This document shows, one piece after another, positions 1 through 7,132 of a stretch of DNA of 25,241 nt (positions within the stretch are counted from its first letter, which is position 1; each line of letters opens with the position of its first letter). The DNA comes from Bacteroidota bacterium (lineage in GTDB: Bacteria > Bacteroidota > Bacteroidia > Chitinophagales > LD1), in NCBI GenBank assembly GCA_028288545.1, contig JAQBNQ010000112.1:1-25241 (forward strand). Reading direction: 5' to 3'. The translations under genes and the position numbers were made by a program. The notes below the pieces were generated by a model. That model was not told the DNA's origin, did not search any database, and saw only the letters and a list, made by a program, of their open reading frames with translations.

Positions 1-238
1 GAATTATCATGAGGTCATAAATGGCTTCGTTGTAAACTACCAACTCACCCTTGCTGTCAAAAACAGAACCCCGGGTTGGGTAAACATCAATTTCTTTTAT
101 GGCATTATTTTTTGCCATGGAAACATACTTGCGGTCTATTACCTGCACATAAAACAAGCGCAACACAAACACCACCGAAAACGCGATGATGATGAATTGG
201 ATAATTTGATAGCGGTTTTTAAAAAGGTCCTTATTCAC
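1..238 (-). CDS. mrdA: Penicillin-binding protein 2, N-terminal part (cut by window edge)
   Basis: This is the first 79 codons of a class B penicillin-binding protein, the transpeptidase of the elongasome that cross-links lateral-wall peptidoglycan in the periplasm. Seen: a short cytoplasmic start (VNKDLFKNRYQ), one membrane segment around residues 10-27, then YVQVIDRKY and a PTRGSVFDSKGELV stretch that matches the conserved R-G-x-I-x-D-x-x-G box at the start of the PBP dimerisation domain. The catalytic SxxK motif lies outside the window. The start is GTG at 238-236: the codon just before it in frame is TAA, so no longer start is possible, and a strong AGGAGG lies 9 bases upstream. It follows mreD by about 85 bases, the usual mreBCD-mrdA order. 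The name rests on context plus the N-terminal motifs. Confidence 0.88.
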   Translation of the reverse strand, partial: MNKDLFKNRYQIIQFIIIAFSVVFVLRLFYVQVIDRKYVSMAKNNAIKEIDVYPTRGSVFDSKGELVVYNEAIYDLMII

Positions 239-246
239 TTATACAT

Positions 247-255
247 TCCTCCTTT
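247..255 (-). promoter_or_regulatory. Strong Shine-Dalgarno site for mrdA
   Basis: On the minus strand AAAGGAGGA ends 8-9 bases before the GTG start at 238. This near-perfect anti-16S match is unusual here, since most genes in this window have no recognisable Shine-Dalgarno site. It supports the GTG start. A competing ATG (246-244) just after it opens only a three-codon frame (ATG TAT AAG TGA). Confidence 0.6.
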
Positions 256-323
256 GTGGGGATGATTATTGTTTCTAAAATACTGCAATTGCTTTAACCA
301 ATAGTGTATTTAAAAGTTCATGC

Positions 324-845
324 TTAAACAAATCTTCTTTTTTTCCGTGAAGAAAAAAGGTAAAGAAAAATGAACATAAAAAACACTGAAACTATGGTAC
401 TGGTAACGATCTTTAGCAGCAACAAAAAGAAATTAAGGAAGGTTGCAGCTTCAATCAAAAAATAAAAAGTAAGGTACACTAACATGGTAACGCCAAGATA
501 AACTGCAAACCAGGTCGGCCCCTGCGCATAAACGTTAGGACTTATTTCAAACTCTGTGCCTTTAGGTGTAATAACCGTAATAAGAAATGGGCGCAGGTAG
601 CCGATAAGAACGCAGGCAGCCGAATGCATTCCGGCTGAGCCTACAGCGATGTCAAGCGTAAGTCCCGCAAAAAAACCTATGAGCATCATTAACCAGCGCG
701 GTGTTTCGAAGGGTAACAATAAAATGAAGAGTGGGAAAATGTAAGGATTGATGAACGAACTGAATTTGGCATTGCTAAAAATAAGCACCTGTGCCATTAG
801 CAATAACAGAAACCGGAAGAGATTAATTGGAATTTGACTGATCAT
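324..845 (-). CDS. mreD: Rod shape-determining protein MreD
   Basis: This 173-residue integral membrane protein is a component of the MreBCD/PBP2/RodA elongation machinery in the inner membrane. Seen: about five hydrophobic segments (roughly residues 8-24, 32-46, 50-68, 113-131, 137-166) and the motif GLTLDIAVGSAGMHS at about 61-75, which matches the G-x-x-x-D-x-x-x-G-x-x-G-x-H pattern of MreD. The tail is basic (SSRKKRRFV). Its ATG overlaps the TGA of mreC in an ATGA arrangement (845-842), which suggests translational coupling. MreD proteins diverge strongly between phyla, so position in the operon is an important part of this call. Confidence 0.88.
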   Translation of the reverse strand: MISQIPINLFRFLLLLMAQVLIFSNAKFSSFINPYIFPLFILLLPFETPRWLMMLIGFFAGLTLDIAVGSAGMHSAACVLIGYLRPFLITVITPKGTEFEISPNVYAQGPTWFAVYLGVTMLVYLTFYFLIEAATFLNFFLLLLKIVTSTIVSVFFMFIFLYLFSSRKKRRFV

Positions 846-1678
846 TCTTTTACAACGAGGCTATCTAAAGTTTGAATTTCATTGCGTTTCAGATTCTTAA
901 CTACGTACACATAATTTAAATTTCCAAAATCGGTTGAGAGGTCTACGGAAATATCCAGGAAGTTTTTGTCGGGCTGAATATTCACCTTACGCACCTTGCC
1001 AATCATAATATTGCGGGGAAACAATTCAGAAAAACCACTTGTTACCACAGTATCGCCAACTTTTACCGGCACGTGTTTAGGTATTTCTTCCATGGTAGCA
1101 GACGTTGTGTTTACGCCGTCCCAATGCATGTTACCGAAGTACTCACTTTTTTTAAGTTTGGCACTCACCTTAAAGTCCTTGCTTAATACGCTCATCACCG
1201 CTGCATAATTATCGGTAATGCTTATTACCTGGCCAACAATGCCATTGGCATTTACCACGCCCATTTGCTTGGTAAGGCCATGCAGTTTGCCCCTGTCAAG
1301 AAAAATAAGGTTGGATGATTGATTAACAGAATTTCGAATAACCCTGGCAGTGATATATGTGAAATGTTGAGTGTAGCGCCCGGCAGTATCTAAAACCCGG
1401 AGCGAATCAACGTGGTTGTCAATTTTTGATTCAGACAGTCTTGCACGTAAGCTTGCATTTTCTGTAACGAGGCTATCGCTGATCCTGCGCAGGTATAAAT
1501 AATCCGTTATGCTGCGCACAGTGCTGTATAATTTTCCATTGGCCGAATTGGCAATGCCAATGTAAGCTACCTGGTTATAATGCTTGGTCCGAAAAATAAG
1601 CAGAAAGCAAAAAACTTCAAGGGTCAGGAAGAGAATAAAAAGATGATAGCGAACAAAAAAGCGGAATAGATTATACAT
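842..1678 (-). CDS. mreC: Rod shape-determining protein MreC
   Basis: MreC is a bitopic periplasmic scaffold that links MreB to PBP2. With the ATG start at 1678 it has 278 residues. Seen: MYNLFRFFVRYHLF leading into one membrane anchor (about 10-28), a coiled-coil-like stretch (about 55-85, SDSLVTENASLRARLSES), then the beta-rich MreC domain with ARVIRNSVNQSSNLIFLDRGKLHGL and a GVVNANGIVGQV motif. A longer reading frame from TTG at 1723 would overlap the mreB stop by four bases. I prefer the ATG because MreC homologues in this phylum begin right before the anchor and the 15 extra residues look unstructured. The TTGA overlap leaves the longer start possible. Confidence 0.9.
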   Translation of the reverse strand: MYNLFRFFVRYHLFILFLTLEVFCFLLIFRTKHYNQVAYIGIANSANGKLYSTVRSITDYLYLRRISDSLVTENASLRARLSESKIDNHVDSLRVLDTAGRYTQHFTYITARVIRNSVNQSSNLIFLDRGKLHGLTKQMGVVNANGIVGQVISITDNYAAVMSVLSKDFKVSAKLKKSEYFGNMHWDGVNTTSATMEEIPKHVPVKVGDTVVTSGFSELFPRNIMIGKVRKVNIQPDKNFLDISVDLSTDFGNLNYVYVVKNLKRNEIQTLDSLVVKE

Positions 1679-1719
1679 AATGTCAATTAGCGACCGGTAG
1701 ATTCCGGAACGCAAATAAA

Positions 1720-2748
1720 TCAATCATCCATCAGGAATGTAAAGCGGTCTATATTTTTAAGAGCAATTCCTGTGCCTCTTACAACAGCGCGAAGTGGATC
1801 TTCGGCAACATGAACCGGCAGCTTTGTTTTTTGCCCGATACGTTTGTCAAGGCCTCTTAGCAAAGCGCCGCCACCGGTAAGGTACAAACCGGTCTTGAAA
1901 ATATCCGCGGCCAATTCAGGCGGGGTAGTTTCAAGTGCCTTCAGGATAGCTTCTTCAATTTTGGAAATGGATTTGTCGATAGCATGTGCAATCTCCGAAT
2001 AGGATACAATGATCTGTTTTGGAATGCCGGTCATCAGATCGCGTCCGTTAACAGGATAATCATCTGGCGGAACATCGATATCAGTAAGCGCAGAGCCAAC
2101 GTTGATCTTTATCATCTCAGCGGTTCTTTCACCAATCAGCATATTATGTTGCCTGCGCATGTAATCAACAATATCTAAAGTAAATTCATCACCGGCTACG
2201 CGTATTGACTGGTCGCACACAATACCTGAAAGCGCTATTACAGCAATTTCGGTAGTACCGCCACCAATATCAATGATCATGTTTCCGTTCGGTTCTTCAA
2301 CATCAATTCCAATTCCGATTGCAGCGGCCATGGGTTCATGTATCATTTTTACTTCCTGGCCTCCGGCCTGTTCGGCAGAGTCTTTTACAGCACGTTTTTC
2401 AACTTCTGTAATGCCCGAGGGAATACAAATAACCATCCTGTACCTTGGCGGGAACATCGGCTTTTTTACACCATAGATCATGTTGATCATTTCGCGTATC
2501 ATGCTTTCGGCCGCACGAAAATCCGCGATAACGCCGTCTTTTAGGGGCCTTACGGTTTTGATATTAGCGTGTGTCTTTTCATGCATTTGCATGGCCTTCT
2601 GTCCAACGGCAATAACCTTATCGGTTCTGCGGTCAATGGCAACTATAGAAGGTTGGTCAACAACAACTTTATCGTTATGAATAATGAGGGTATTAGCGGT
2701 GCCGAGATCTATGGCAATTTCCTGAGTTAAAAAATTAAACAAAGCCAT
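1720..2748 (-). CDS. mreB: Rod shape-determining actin-like ATPase MreB
   Basis: This 342-residue bacterial actin forms membrane-associated filaments that guide lateral wall synthesis. Seen in order: phosphate-1 loop DLGTANT (residues 14-20), PSGITEVEKRA (about 110-120), HEPMAAAIGIG, phosphate-2 loop DIGGGTTE (160-167) and the adenosine motif TGGGALLRG (291-299). The length is normal for the family. The N-terminus MALFNFLTQEIAIDLG is typical, which supports the ATG at 2748. It is the first gene of the mreB-mreC-mreD-mrdA unit, and a promoter-like element lies about 80-110 bases upstream. Nothing is truncated or missing. Confidence 0.97.
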   Translation of the reverse strand: MALFNFLTQEIAIDLGTANTLIIHNDKVVVDQPSIVAIDRRTDKVIAVGQKAMQMHEKTHANIKTVRPLKDGVIADFRAAESMIREMINMIYGVKKPMFPPRYRMVICIPSGITEVEKRAVKDSAEQAGGQEVKMIHEPMAAAIGIGIDVEEPNGNMIIDIGGGTTEIAVIALSGIVCDQSIRVAGDEFTLDIVDYMRRQHNMLIGERTAEMIKINVGSALTDIDVPPDDYPVNGRDLMTGIPKQIIVSYSEIAHAIDKSISKIEEAILKALETTPPELAADIFKTGLYLTGGGALLRGLDKRIGQKTKLPVHVAEDPLRAVVRGTGIALKNIDRFTFLMDD

Positions 2749-2828
2749 GCTTTGGGGTAGTTTCTAAGGGTTTTTCAATAATGCGCAAAGTAGAGAAAAA
2801 CTTCTTACACTTTCTCTGCAATCATCAA

Positions 2829-2859
2829 CAAAAATATATTGTGCATTTTCCGAAATCAA
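2829..2859 (-). promoter_or_regulatory. Predicted Bacteroidota-type promoter of mreBCD-mrdA
   Basis: Reading the minus strand, TTG (2859-2857), 20 bases, then TATTTTTG (2836-2829) is a full match to the phylum consensus TTG-N17-23-TAnnTTTG. Transcription should begin near 2821, giving a leader of about 70 bases before the mreB ATG. Motif match only; no expression evidence is available. Confidence 0.55.
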
Positions 2860-2893
2860 TTTTGGCGCAATCAACTGAACTGCTCCGCCAAAA
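2860..2893 (-). terminator. Possible hairpin terminator after nadE
   Basis: An 8-base perfect inverted repeat, TTTTGGCG (2860-2867) and CGCCAAAA (2886-2893), starts two bases past the nadE stop. The loop is 18 bases. Past the hairpin the minus strand reads TTGATTT, which is only moderately U-rich. It ends directly beside the TTG element of the mreB promoter, so it may separate the two transcription units. The long loop and weak U-tract keep confidence modest. Confidence 0.4.
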
Positions 2894-2895
2894 GA

Positions 2896-4542
2896 TCAGC
2901 CCAGGTATTTGCCTTCAATGGGCATTCTTCTGCCCACGCCAAATGCTTTGGGAGAAACCCGTAGAACAGGAGGAGCCTGAAAACGTTTCCACTCACTGCC
3001 ATTTACCAGTTTAAGTACCCGGTCTACAAGATTTTTTTCAAAACCCAACTCAACCAGTTCTTTCGGTCCTTTACGCTTTTCGATGTATTGGAATAATAGC
3101 TTGTCTAATACGTCGTATTCGGGAAGAGAATCTGAGTCTTTTTGATTTTCGCGAAGTTCGGCCGAAGGGGCTTTGGTAATGATGTTTTGGGGTATCACCT
3201 CGCCATTCCGGTTGATATAATTTGCCAGTTCGTACACCTGTGTTTTGTACACATCGCCAATTACCGAAAGGCCTCCACACATATCGCCGTACAAGGTGCC
3301 ATAACCAACGGCAGCCTCACTCTTGTTGGTTGTGTTTAGCAGTATGTAGCCAAATTTATTGCTAAAGGCCATCAGCAAAACGCCCCTTACCCGGGCCTGG
3401 AGGTTTTCTTCGGCTACGTTGAAAGGAAGGTCCTTAAAAAATGGTTTGAGGGTATGAAGGAAGGCCTGAAAATTCTCTTCTATTCCCACCAACTCGTAAG
3501 CTGTATTTAGGTTTTTCGACAAGTGCTTTGCATCATCCAGGGAATGCCCGGTAGAAAAGCCTGAAGGCAACAGCAACGACATTACGTTTTCCTTACCCAG
3601 CGCTTCAACAGCAAGGCACAGCACCACTGCCGAATCTATACCCCCGCTTAAGCCCAAAATGGCTTTTTTGAAACCCAGTTTGGCAAAGTAGTCTTTAATG
3701 CCAATTACCAAAGCATCGTGAATGAAGGCAATTTCAGATTTCTGATTGGGGATTTCTGATTTGGAATTTAAATCCGAAATTCGAAATTCGAAATCCACCG
3801 TCTCTATGGCTTCCTCAAAAAAAGGCAACTGCATTAGCAGTTCTCCGCTTTTGCTCATCACAATACTTCCGCCATCAAAAATCAGTTCAGTTTGGGCGCC
3901 CACCTGGTTTACGTAAATAGCCGGAATGTTGTATTTAAGAACATTGGCCTTAAGCACTTTTAGTCGTTCTTCATTATGAGTATAGTTAAATGGCGAAGCT
4001 GAAAGATTGATGATAAGGTCGGGAGATTGTTTTACCATTTCATCAAGCGGGCAAATGGTGTAGAGCGGGTTATCATTACCAACGTTCCAAACATCTTCAC
4101 AAATAGTCACTGCCAGTTTTTTCCCTTTAAACAGAATGGGCTCAAACGATTTGCCAGGCTCGAAATAGCGGTATTCGTCAAATACATCGTAATTGGGCAA
4201 AAGTGTTTTGTCAATTACTTGTTTTACTTCGCCCTCGTAAATAAAAAATACAGCGTTGTAAAGGTCCTTCCCATCGGGGTTTGGATTTTTACGCGGGCAA
4301 CCAACCAATACTGCAATCTTGCTGGTGTATTTAGCAATTTCCTTTATAGCATCCGCACATTGATTAATGAAATCATCAAATTCCAGGAAATCTCTTGGCG
4401 GGTAGCCGCTTACGCATAACTCGCTAAAAACAACCAGGTCGGCTGCTTTGGATTCAGCTTCCTTTATGGCGCTAATTATTTTGGACGTGTTAGCTGAAAA
4501 ATTTCCAACGTGGTAATTAAGTTGGGCGAGGGCTATCTTCAT
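2896..4542 (-). CDS. nadE: Glutamine-dependent NAD+ synthetase (fused amidase domain)
   Basis: It makes NAD+ from nicotinic acid adenine dinucleotide, ATP and glutamine-derived ammonia in the cytoplasm. It has 548 residues from ATG at 4542. The N-terminal nitrilase-type glutaminase (about 1-250) shows the triad E41 (SELCVSGYPPRD), K112 (DKTLLPNY) and C148 (TICEDVW). The C-terminal synthetase (about 273-548) shows the PP-loop LGLSGGIDSA (297-306), NTTNKSEAAVGYGTLYGD and the KAPSAELRENQKD segment. The linker at 250-271 (DFEFRISDLNS, then KSEIPNQKSEI) is translated from a simple-sequence DNA repeat, described separately. A TTG start at 4584 would add 14 residues, but the ATG begins exactly at the conserved MKIALAQ. 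It is divergent from gldB. Confidence 0.96.
   Translation of the reverse strand: MKIALAQLNYHVGNFSANTSKIISAIKEAESKAADLVVFSELCVSGYPPRDFLEFDDFINQCADAIKEIAKYTSKIAVLVGCPRKNPNPDGKDLYNAVFFIYEGEVKQVIDKTLLPNYDVFDEYRYFEPGKSFEPILFKGKKLAVTICEDVWNVGNDNPLYTICPLDEMVKQSPDLIINLSASPFNYTHNEERLKVLKANVLKYNIPAIYVNQVGAQTELIFDGGSIVMSKSGELLMQLPFFEEAIETVDFEFRISDLNSKSEIPNQKSEIAFIHDALVIGIKDYFAKLGFKKAILGLSGGIDSAVVLCLAVEALGKENVMSLLLPSGFSTGHSLDDAKHLSKNLNTAYELVGIEENFQAFLHTLKPFFKDLPFNVAEENLQARVRGVLLMAFSNKFGYILLNTTNKSEAAVGYGTLYGDMCGGLSVIGDVYKTQVYELANYINRNGEVIPQNIITKAPSAELRENQKDSDSLPEYDVLDKLLFQYIEKRKGPKELVELGFEKNLVDRVLKLVNGSEWKRFQAPPVLRVSPKAFGVGRRMPIEGKYLG
3731..3796 (-). repeat. In-frame simple repeat element inside nadE linker
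   Basis: About 66 bases (22 codons) made of short A/T-rich repeats. On the coding strand TTCGAATTTCGAATTTCGG is followed by AAATCAGAAATC, CCCAATCAGAAATC and TGAAATT. It encodes the low-complexity, partly repeated KSEIPNQKSEI. It lies exactly between the glutaminase and synthetase domains and keeps the frame. From memory, closely similar elements are scattered through Bacteroidota genomes; no search was possible. Confidence 0.7.
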
Positions 4543-4591
4543 TTTTATGACAAGGGGCAATGCCCGCAAGTTTTTTACGTTCAATATTCTG

Positions 4592-4622
4592 CAACACTAT
4601 TTGTGCTGCCGTTACATTCCAA
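4592..4622 (-). promoter_or_regulatory. Candidate nadE promoter
   Basis: On the minus strand TTG (4622-4620), 20 bases, then TAGTGTTG (4599-4592), which is one mismatch from TAnnTTTG. It overlaps the candidate gldB promoter on the other strand. Initiation near 4585 would leave the TTG at 4584 without a leader and favours the ATG at 4542. Confidence 0.35.
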
Positions 4623-4628
4623 TTTTTG
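4600..4628 (+). promoter_or_regulatory. Candidate gldB promoter
   Basis: TTTG (4600-4603), 17 bases, then AATTTTTG (4621-4628), which differs from TAnnTTTG only in the first base. It would start transcription near 4635, about 24 bases before the gldB ATG. It shares its bases with the divergent nadE promoter candidate. Confidence 0.35.
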
Positions 4629-4658
4629 CATCTTAGCGCTTAAACTTTTACAGGTTTT

Positions 4659-5714
4659 ATGAAAATACTTAGACTTTTTCCTGTGGTAATTATTGTTTTG
4701 CTGCTTAACGGCTGCAATGGCTGTAACAGGAGCGAAAATAGAGAAAAAGATGTATCCGCCATTAAAGTAGACCTGCAGGTAATGCGCTTTGACCAGGATT
4801 TCTTTGCATTCAACAATACCGATTTTGCCCAGCATGAAGCCTTTATGCGTTCAAAGTATGGCTCATTTTATAATTTTTATGTCGGCCAGTTTGTAATTGG
4901 CCCCCGGCCGGTGGGCGATACAACCAATATCGGCCAGCAGGCTGTCCTGAAATTTGTGTCGGACGAATACATCAGGCGGATACAGGATTCCATCAATTAC
5001 CACTTTAATGATATAAAGGATGTTGAACAGGAGTTGACCAAATCGCTTAAGTACTTCAAATATTATTTTCCCGAGGCCAAAGTACCAAAGGTGGTTACTA
5101 TAAACTCTACATTTTCTTTAGGTGCTTTTACCGACGATAAAGACGTGCTTGGAATAGGGCTGGACCTCTATTTTGGCCCCCGAAACCCCGACTATGATAG
5201 CGCAGGTATTTTTCAGTATGTGCAACATAAAATGCGGCGGGAGTATATTGACCGCAACGCAATGGAGGTATTGTACAATTTTTACTTTGGCGAACAGGAG
5301 TTATCGCATGGTACAACGCTTATTGAAGCAATGGTAGAGAAAGGCAAGAAGATGTATTTTTTGGATTATGTACTGCCCAGCGCCCCCGATAGTATGATAG
5401 TGGGCTTCACCCAAAAACAAACAAAATGGTGCGAGGCCAATGAATATGAGATATGGAAATTTTTGAACGAAAAGGACTTATTGTATAAGGACAATTATAT
5501 GGACCAGAAGCGCTACCTTGACGAAGGTCCGTCAACACCCGGAATGCCGCCAGAGGCACCCGGAAACATTGGTAGTTGGATAGGCTTGCAGGTGGTGCGG
5601 CAGTTTATGGCAAAAACCGGTAACAAAGTTCCGATGCGCGACCTGGTGCTTAAGTATGATGCCAAAACAATTTTAGAAAAAGCAAAGTACCGCCCCGGTA
5701 AGTCGGTTTTCTGA
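4659..5714 (+). CDS. gldB: Gliding motility lipoprotein GldB
   Basis: GldB is a lipoprotein required for gliding in Flavobacterium and kept in many Bacteroidota; its biochemical role is not settled. It has 351 residues. Seen: a lipoprotein signal peptide with basic start, hydrophobic core 7-16 and lipobox L-N-G-C with Cys19, then the soluble GldB domain with FDQDFFAF, PKVVTINSTFSLGAF, the conserved GIGLDLYFG block (about 167-175), and near the C-terminus PEAPGNIGSWIGLQVVRQFM. That Gly-x-x-Gly-x-W-x-G-x-x-x-V pattern is a family hallmark, somewhat like the substrate-binding end of DUF2268-type proteins, but no HExxH zinc motif is present. It lies beside nadE; no gldC follows it here. Confidence 0.88.
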   Translation: MKILRLFPVVIIVLLLNGCNGCNRSENREKDVSAIKVDLQVMRFDQDFFAFNNTDFAQHEAFMRSKYGSFYNFYVGQFVIGPRPVGDTTNIGQQAVLKFVSDEYIRRIQDSINYHFNDIKDVEQELTKSLKYFKYYFPEAKVPKVVTINSTFSLGAFTDDKDVLGIGLDLYFGPRNPDYDSAGIFQYVQHKMRREYIDRNAMEVLYNFYFGEQELSHGTTLIEAMVEKGKKMYFLDYVLPSAPDSMIVGFTQKQTKWCEANEYEIWKFLNEKDLLYKDNYMDQKRYLDEGPSTPGMPPEAPGNIGSWIGLQVVRQFMAKTGNKVPMRDLVLKYDAKTILEKAKYRPGKSVF

Positions 5715-5724
5715 CAGGGAATTA

Positions 5725-5732
5725 TATTTTTG
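5725..5732 (+). promoter_or_regulatory. Possible -7 element before the 5760 gene
   Basis: TATTTTTG is an exact TAnnTTTG match directly after the gldB stop, which would start transcription about 20 bases before the TTG start at 5760. No TTG is found at the expected upstream spacing, so this is a half-match only. The gene could also be read through from gldB. Confidence 0.3.
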
Positions 5733-5759
5733 TGCTGCTGATTTAAATCTAAAGCTCAA

Positions 5760-6638
5760 TTGGATCAAAGTAGAACTACCGAGCAGTGGTATAGCAAGTT
5801 GTTTAGAGTGTTGAACTCGGCAATATGCTTTACACTGGCCTACATCATATTTACCTACCTGTTTTGGTTTGTTACCGGCTTTGTGGGCCGTGCCTGTAAG
5901 TTCGATGCCTTTGTCTATTACTTCGGTGTAAAATTTATTTTAAATAACCACGTATGGAACAAAACAAGTGTTGCATTGGTGTATTCGGCAGGACCTGTTT
6001 TTTCGCTAATGCTTGGTTTGTTTTGCCTGTATATTTATAAGAAGGTTAAAGACGCTAAGTCGTTGCTAAATGTTTTTTTGATATGGTGCTTTATTATTGG
6101 CACCGGCATTTTCCTTTCGCAGGGTGTTATTGCAATTTTAGGCACCTACAATTATAAAAGTGATTATTACCATGGCCTTTCAGTAGTTTTCTCGTGGTGG
6201 AAACTGCCGGTAATTTTCATTTACCTGTTGGATATACCTTTTGCGCTTTTGTTTTTGTACCTATCTGTTAATTATGCCCGGCCTTTTTTGTTGTTCGCCT
6301 ATTCTTTTTCTAAAGTAAATAAGCTGCCCCGCAGAAGGAAGTATTTTTTTGAAACCGCTATTGTGCCTTTTGCGGTAGGAGCCTTTGCAACAAGCCTTAC
6401 AACTCTAACTCATCCACAACTGCCCCGCCATGTAAATATACCTGTACATATTGTTTACATGAGTGTAATAGGAGCGGCACTTTTACTGGCATGGTACGCA
6501 ATCTCCTTTATTGACGTTTTAAAAACCGATGTAACCAGGTTTAAATCTTTTCAGGCACCTAACATTGCCTTTGCTGTTTTGCTGGGCATAGCATGGCTAT
6601 TTGTGTATATCACTTTTAGAGGGATATATATATCCTAA
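5760..6638 (+). CDS. Multi-pass membrane protein of unknown function
   Basis: A 292-residue protein I do not recognise. It starts at TTG (5760): an in-frame TGA at 5739 bounds it upstream and the next ATG is about 80 residues in, after two clear hydrophobic segments. About seven membrane segments are visible (roughly 20-44, 72-92, 104-126, 145-176, 200-215, 228-250, 266-287). A GPVFSLMLGLF stretch in the second segment and a loop rich in Phe/Tyr (KFDAFVYYFGVKF) recall the layout of intramembrane metalloproteases (M50), but there is no HExxH or LDG motif, so no enzyme activity can be claimed. It lies 45 bases after gldB on the same strand and ends 5 bases from the convergent thioredoxin gene. 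Confidence 0.75.
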   Translation: MDQSRTTEQWYSKLFRVLNSAICFTLAYIIFTYLFWFVTGFVGRACKFDAFVYYFGVKFILNNHVWNKTSVALVYSAGPVFSLMLGLFCLYIYKKVKDAKSLLNVFLIWCFIIGTGIFLSQGVIAILGTYNYKSDYYHGLSVVFSWWKLPVIFIYLLDIPFALLFLYLSVNYARPFLLFAYSFSKVNKLPRRRKYFFETAIVPFAVGAFATSLTTLTHPQLPRHVNIPVHIVYMSVIGAALLLAWYAISFIDVLKTDVTRFKSFQAPNIAFAVLLGIAWLFVYITFRGIYIS

Positions 6639-6643
6639 AGGCA

Positions 6644-7132
6644 TTATTTGCCGGCCAGTTTTATTTCTTTAATTGTGCCGGGACCTTCAAAATCCATTTC
6701 ACCATATTTTTTAAAGCATATATCGCCTTTGCTGTCTAAAACGTAACTGGTGGGGAAGGAGAAAATTCCAATCTCCTTAAATTTTTTATTTGAATGCAGG
6801 ATGACTAATGAGGGTACTCTCTCGTGCAAAGGCATCAGACGCTCTATGGGTTCATCGGAGATGCAGATAAATACAAAGTCCTCATTTTTCAGATCAGAGG
6901 CGGCTTTATCCATTGCGGGCATTTCGTTCATGCAGGGGCCGCACCAGGTGGCAAAAAAATTGATGAAGCGTTTTTTGTCTTTAAAGTCGTCTATGGCTAC
7001 CGGTTTGCCCTCAAGGTTGGTAAGTGTTACAGCGGCAAAATCTATTTTGGGCGCAATGCGGTACCTGTTGTAAAAAAATGCTGCAATGGCTATAACAAGT
7101 AAAAAAAATAACGCGCTAACTAACTTTCTCAT
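6644..7132 (-). CDS. TlpA-like membrane-anchored thioredoxin-fold protein
   Basis: This 162-residue TlpA/ResA-type disulfide oxidoreductase probably faces the periplasm. Seen: an uncleaved-looking N-terminal anchor (about 4-20), a linker, then the thioredoxin fold with FINFFATWCGPCMNEMP; the redox pair is C64 and C67 in WCGPC, and the cis-proline is P127 in SFPTSYVLD. Such proteins reduce cysteines for cytochrome c maturation or other exported targets; the actual partner cannot be read from the sequence. Its ATG overlaps the pyrophosphatase TGA (ATGA, 7132-7129), so the two are probably co-translated. It ends the minus-strand run that begins with lemA. Confidence 0.9.
   Translation of the reverse strand: MRKLVSALFFLLVIAIAAFFYNRYRIAPKIDFAAVTLTNLEGKPVAIDDFKDKKRFINFFATWCGPCMNEMPAMDKAASDLKNEDFVFICISDEPIERLMPLHERVPSLVILHSNKKFKEIGIFSFPTSYVLDSKGDICFKKYGEMDFEGPGTIKEIKLAGK

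Noticed and set aside
4555..4565. GGGC-AAT-GCCC hairpin in the nadE leader as a regulatory structure
   Set aside because: Only four base pairs; no riboswitch-like context is visible.
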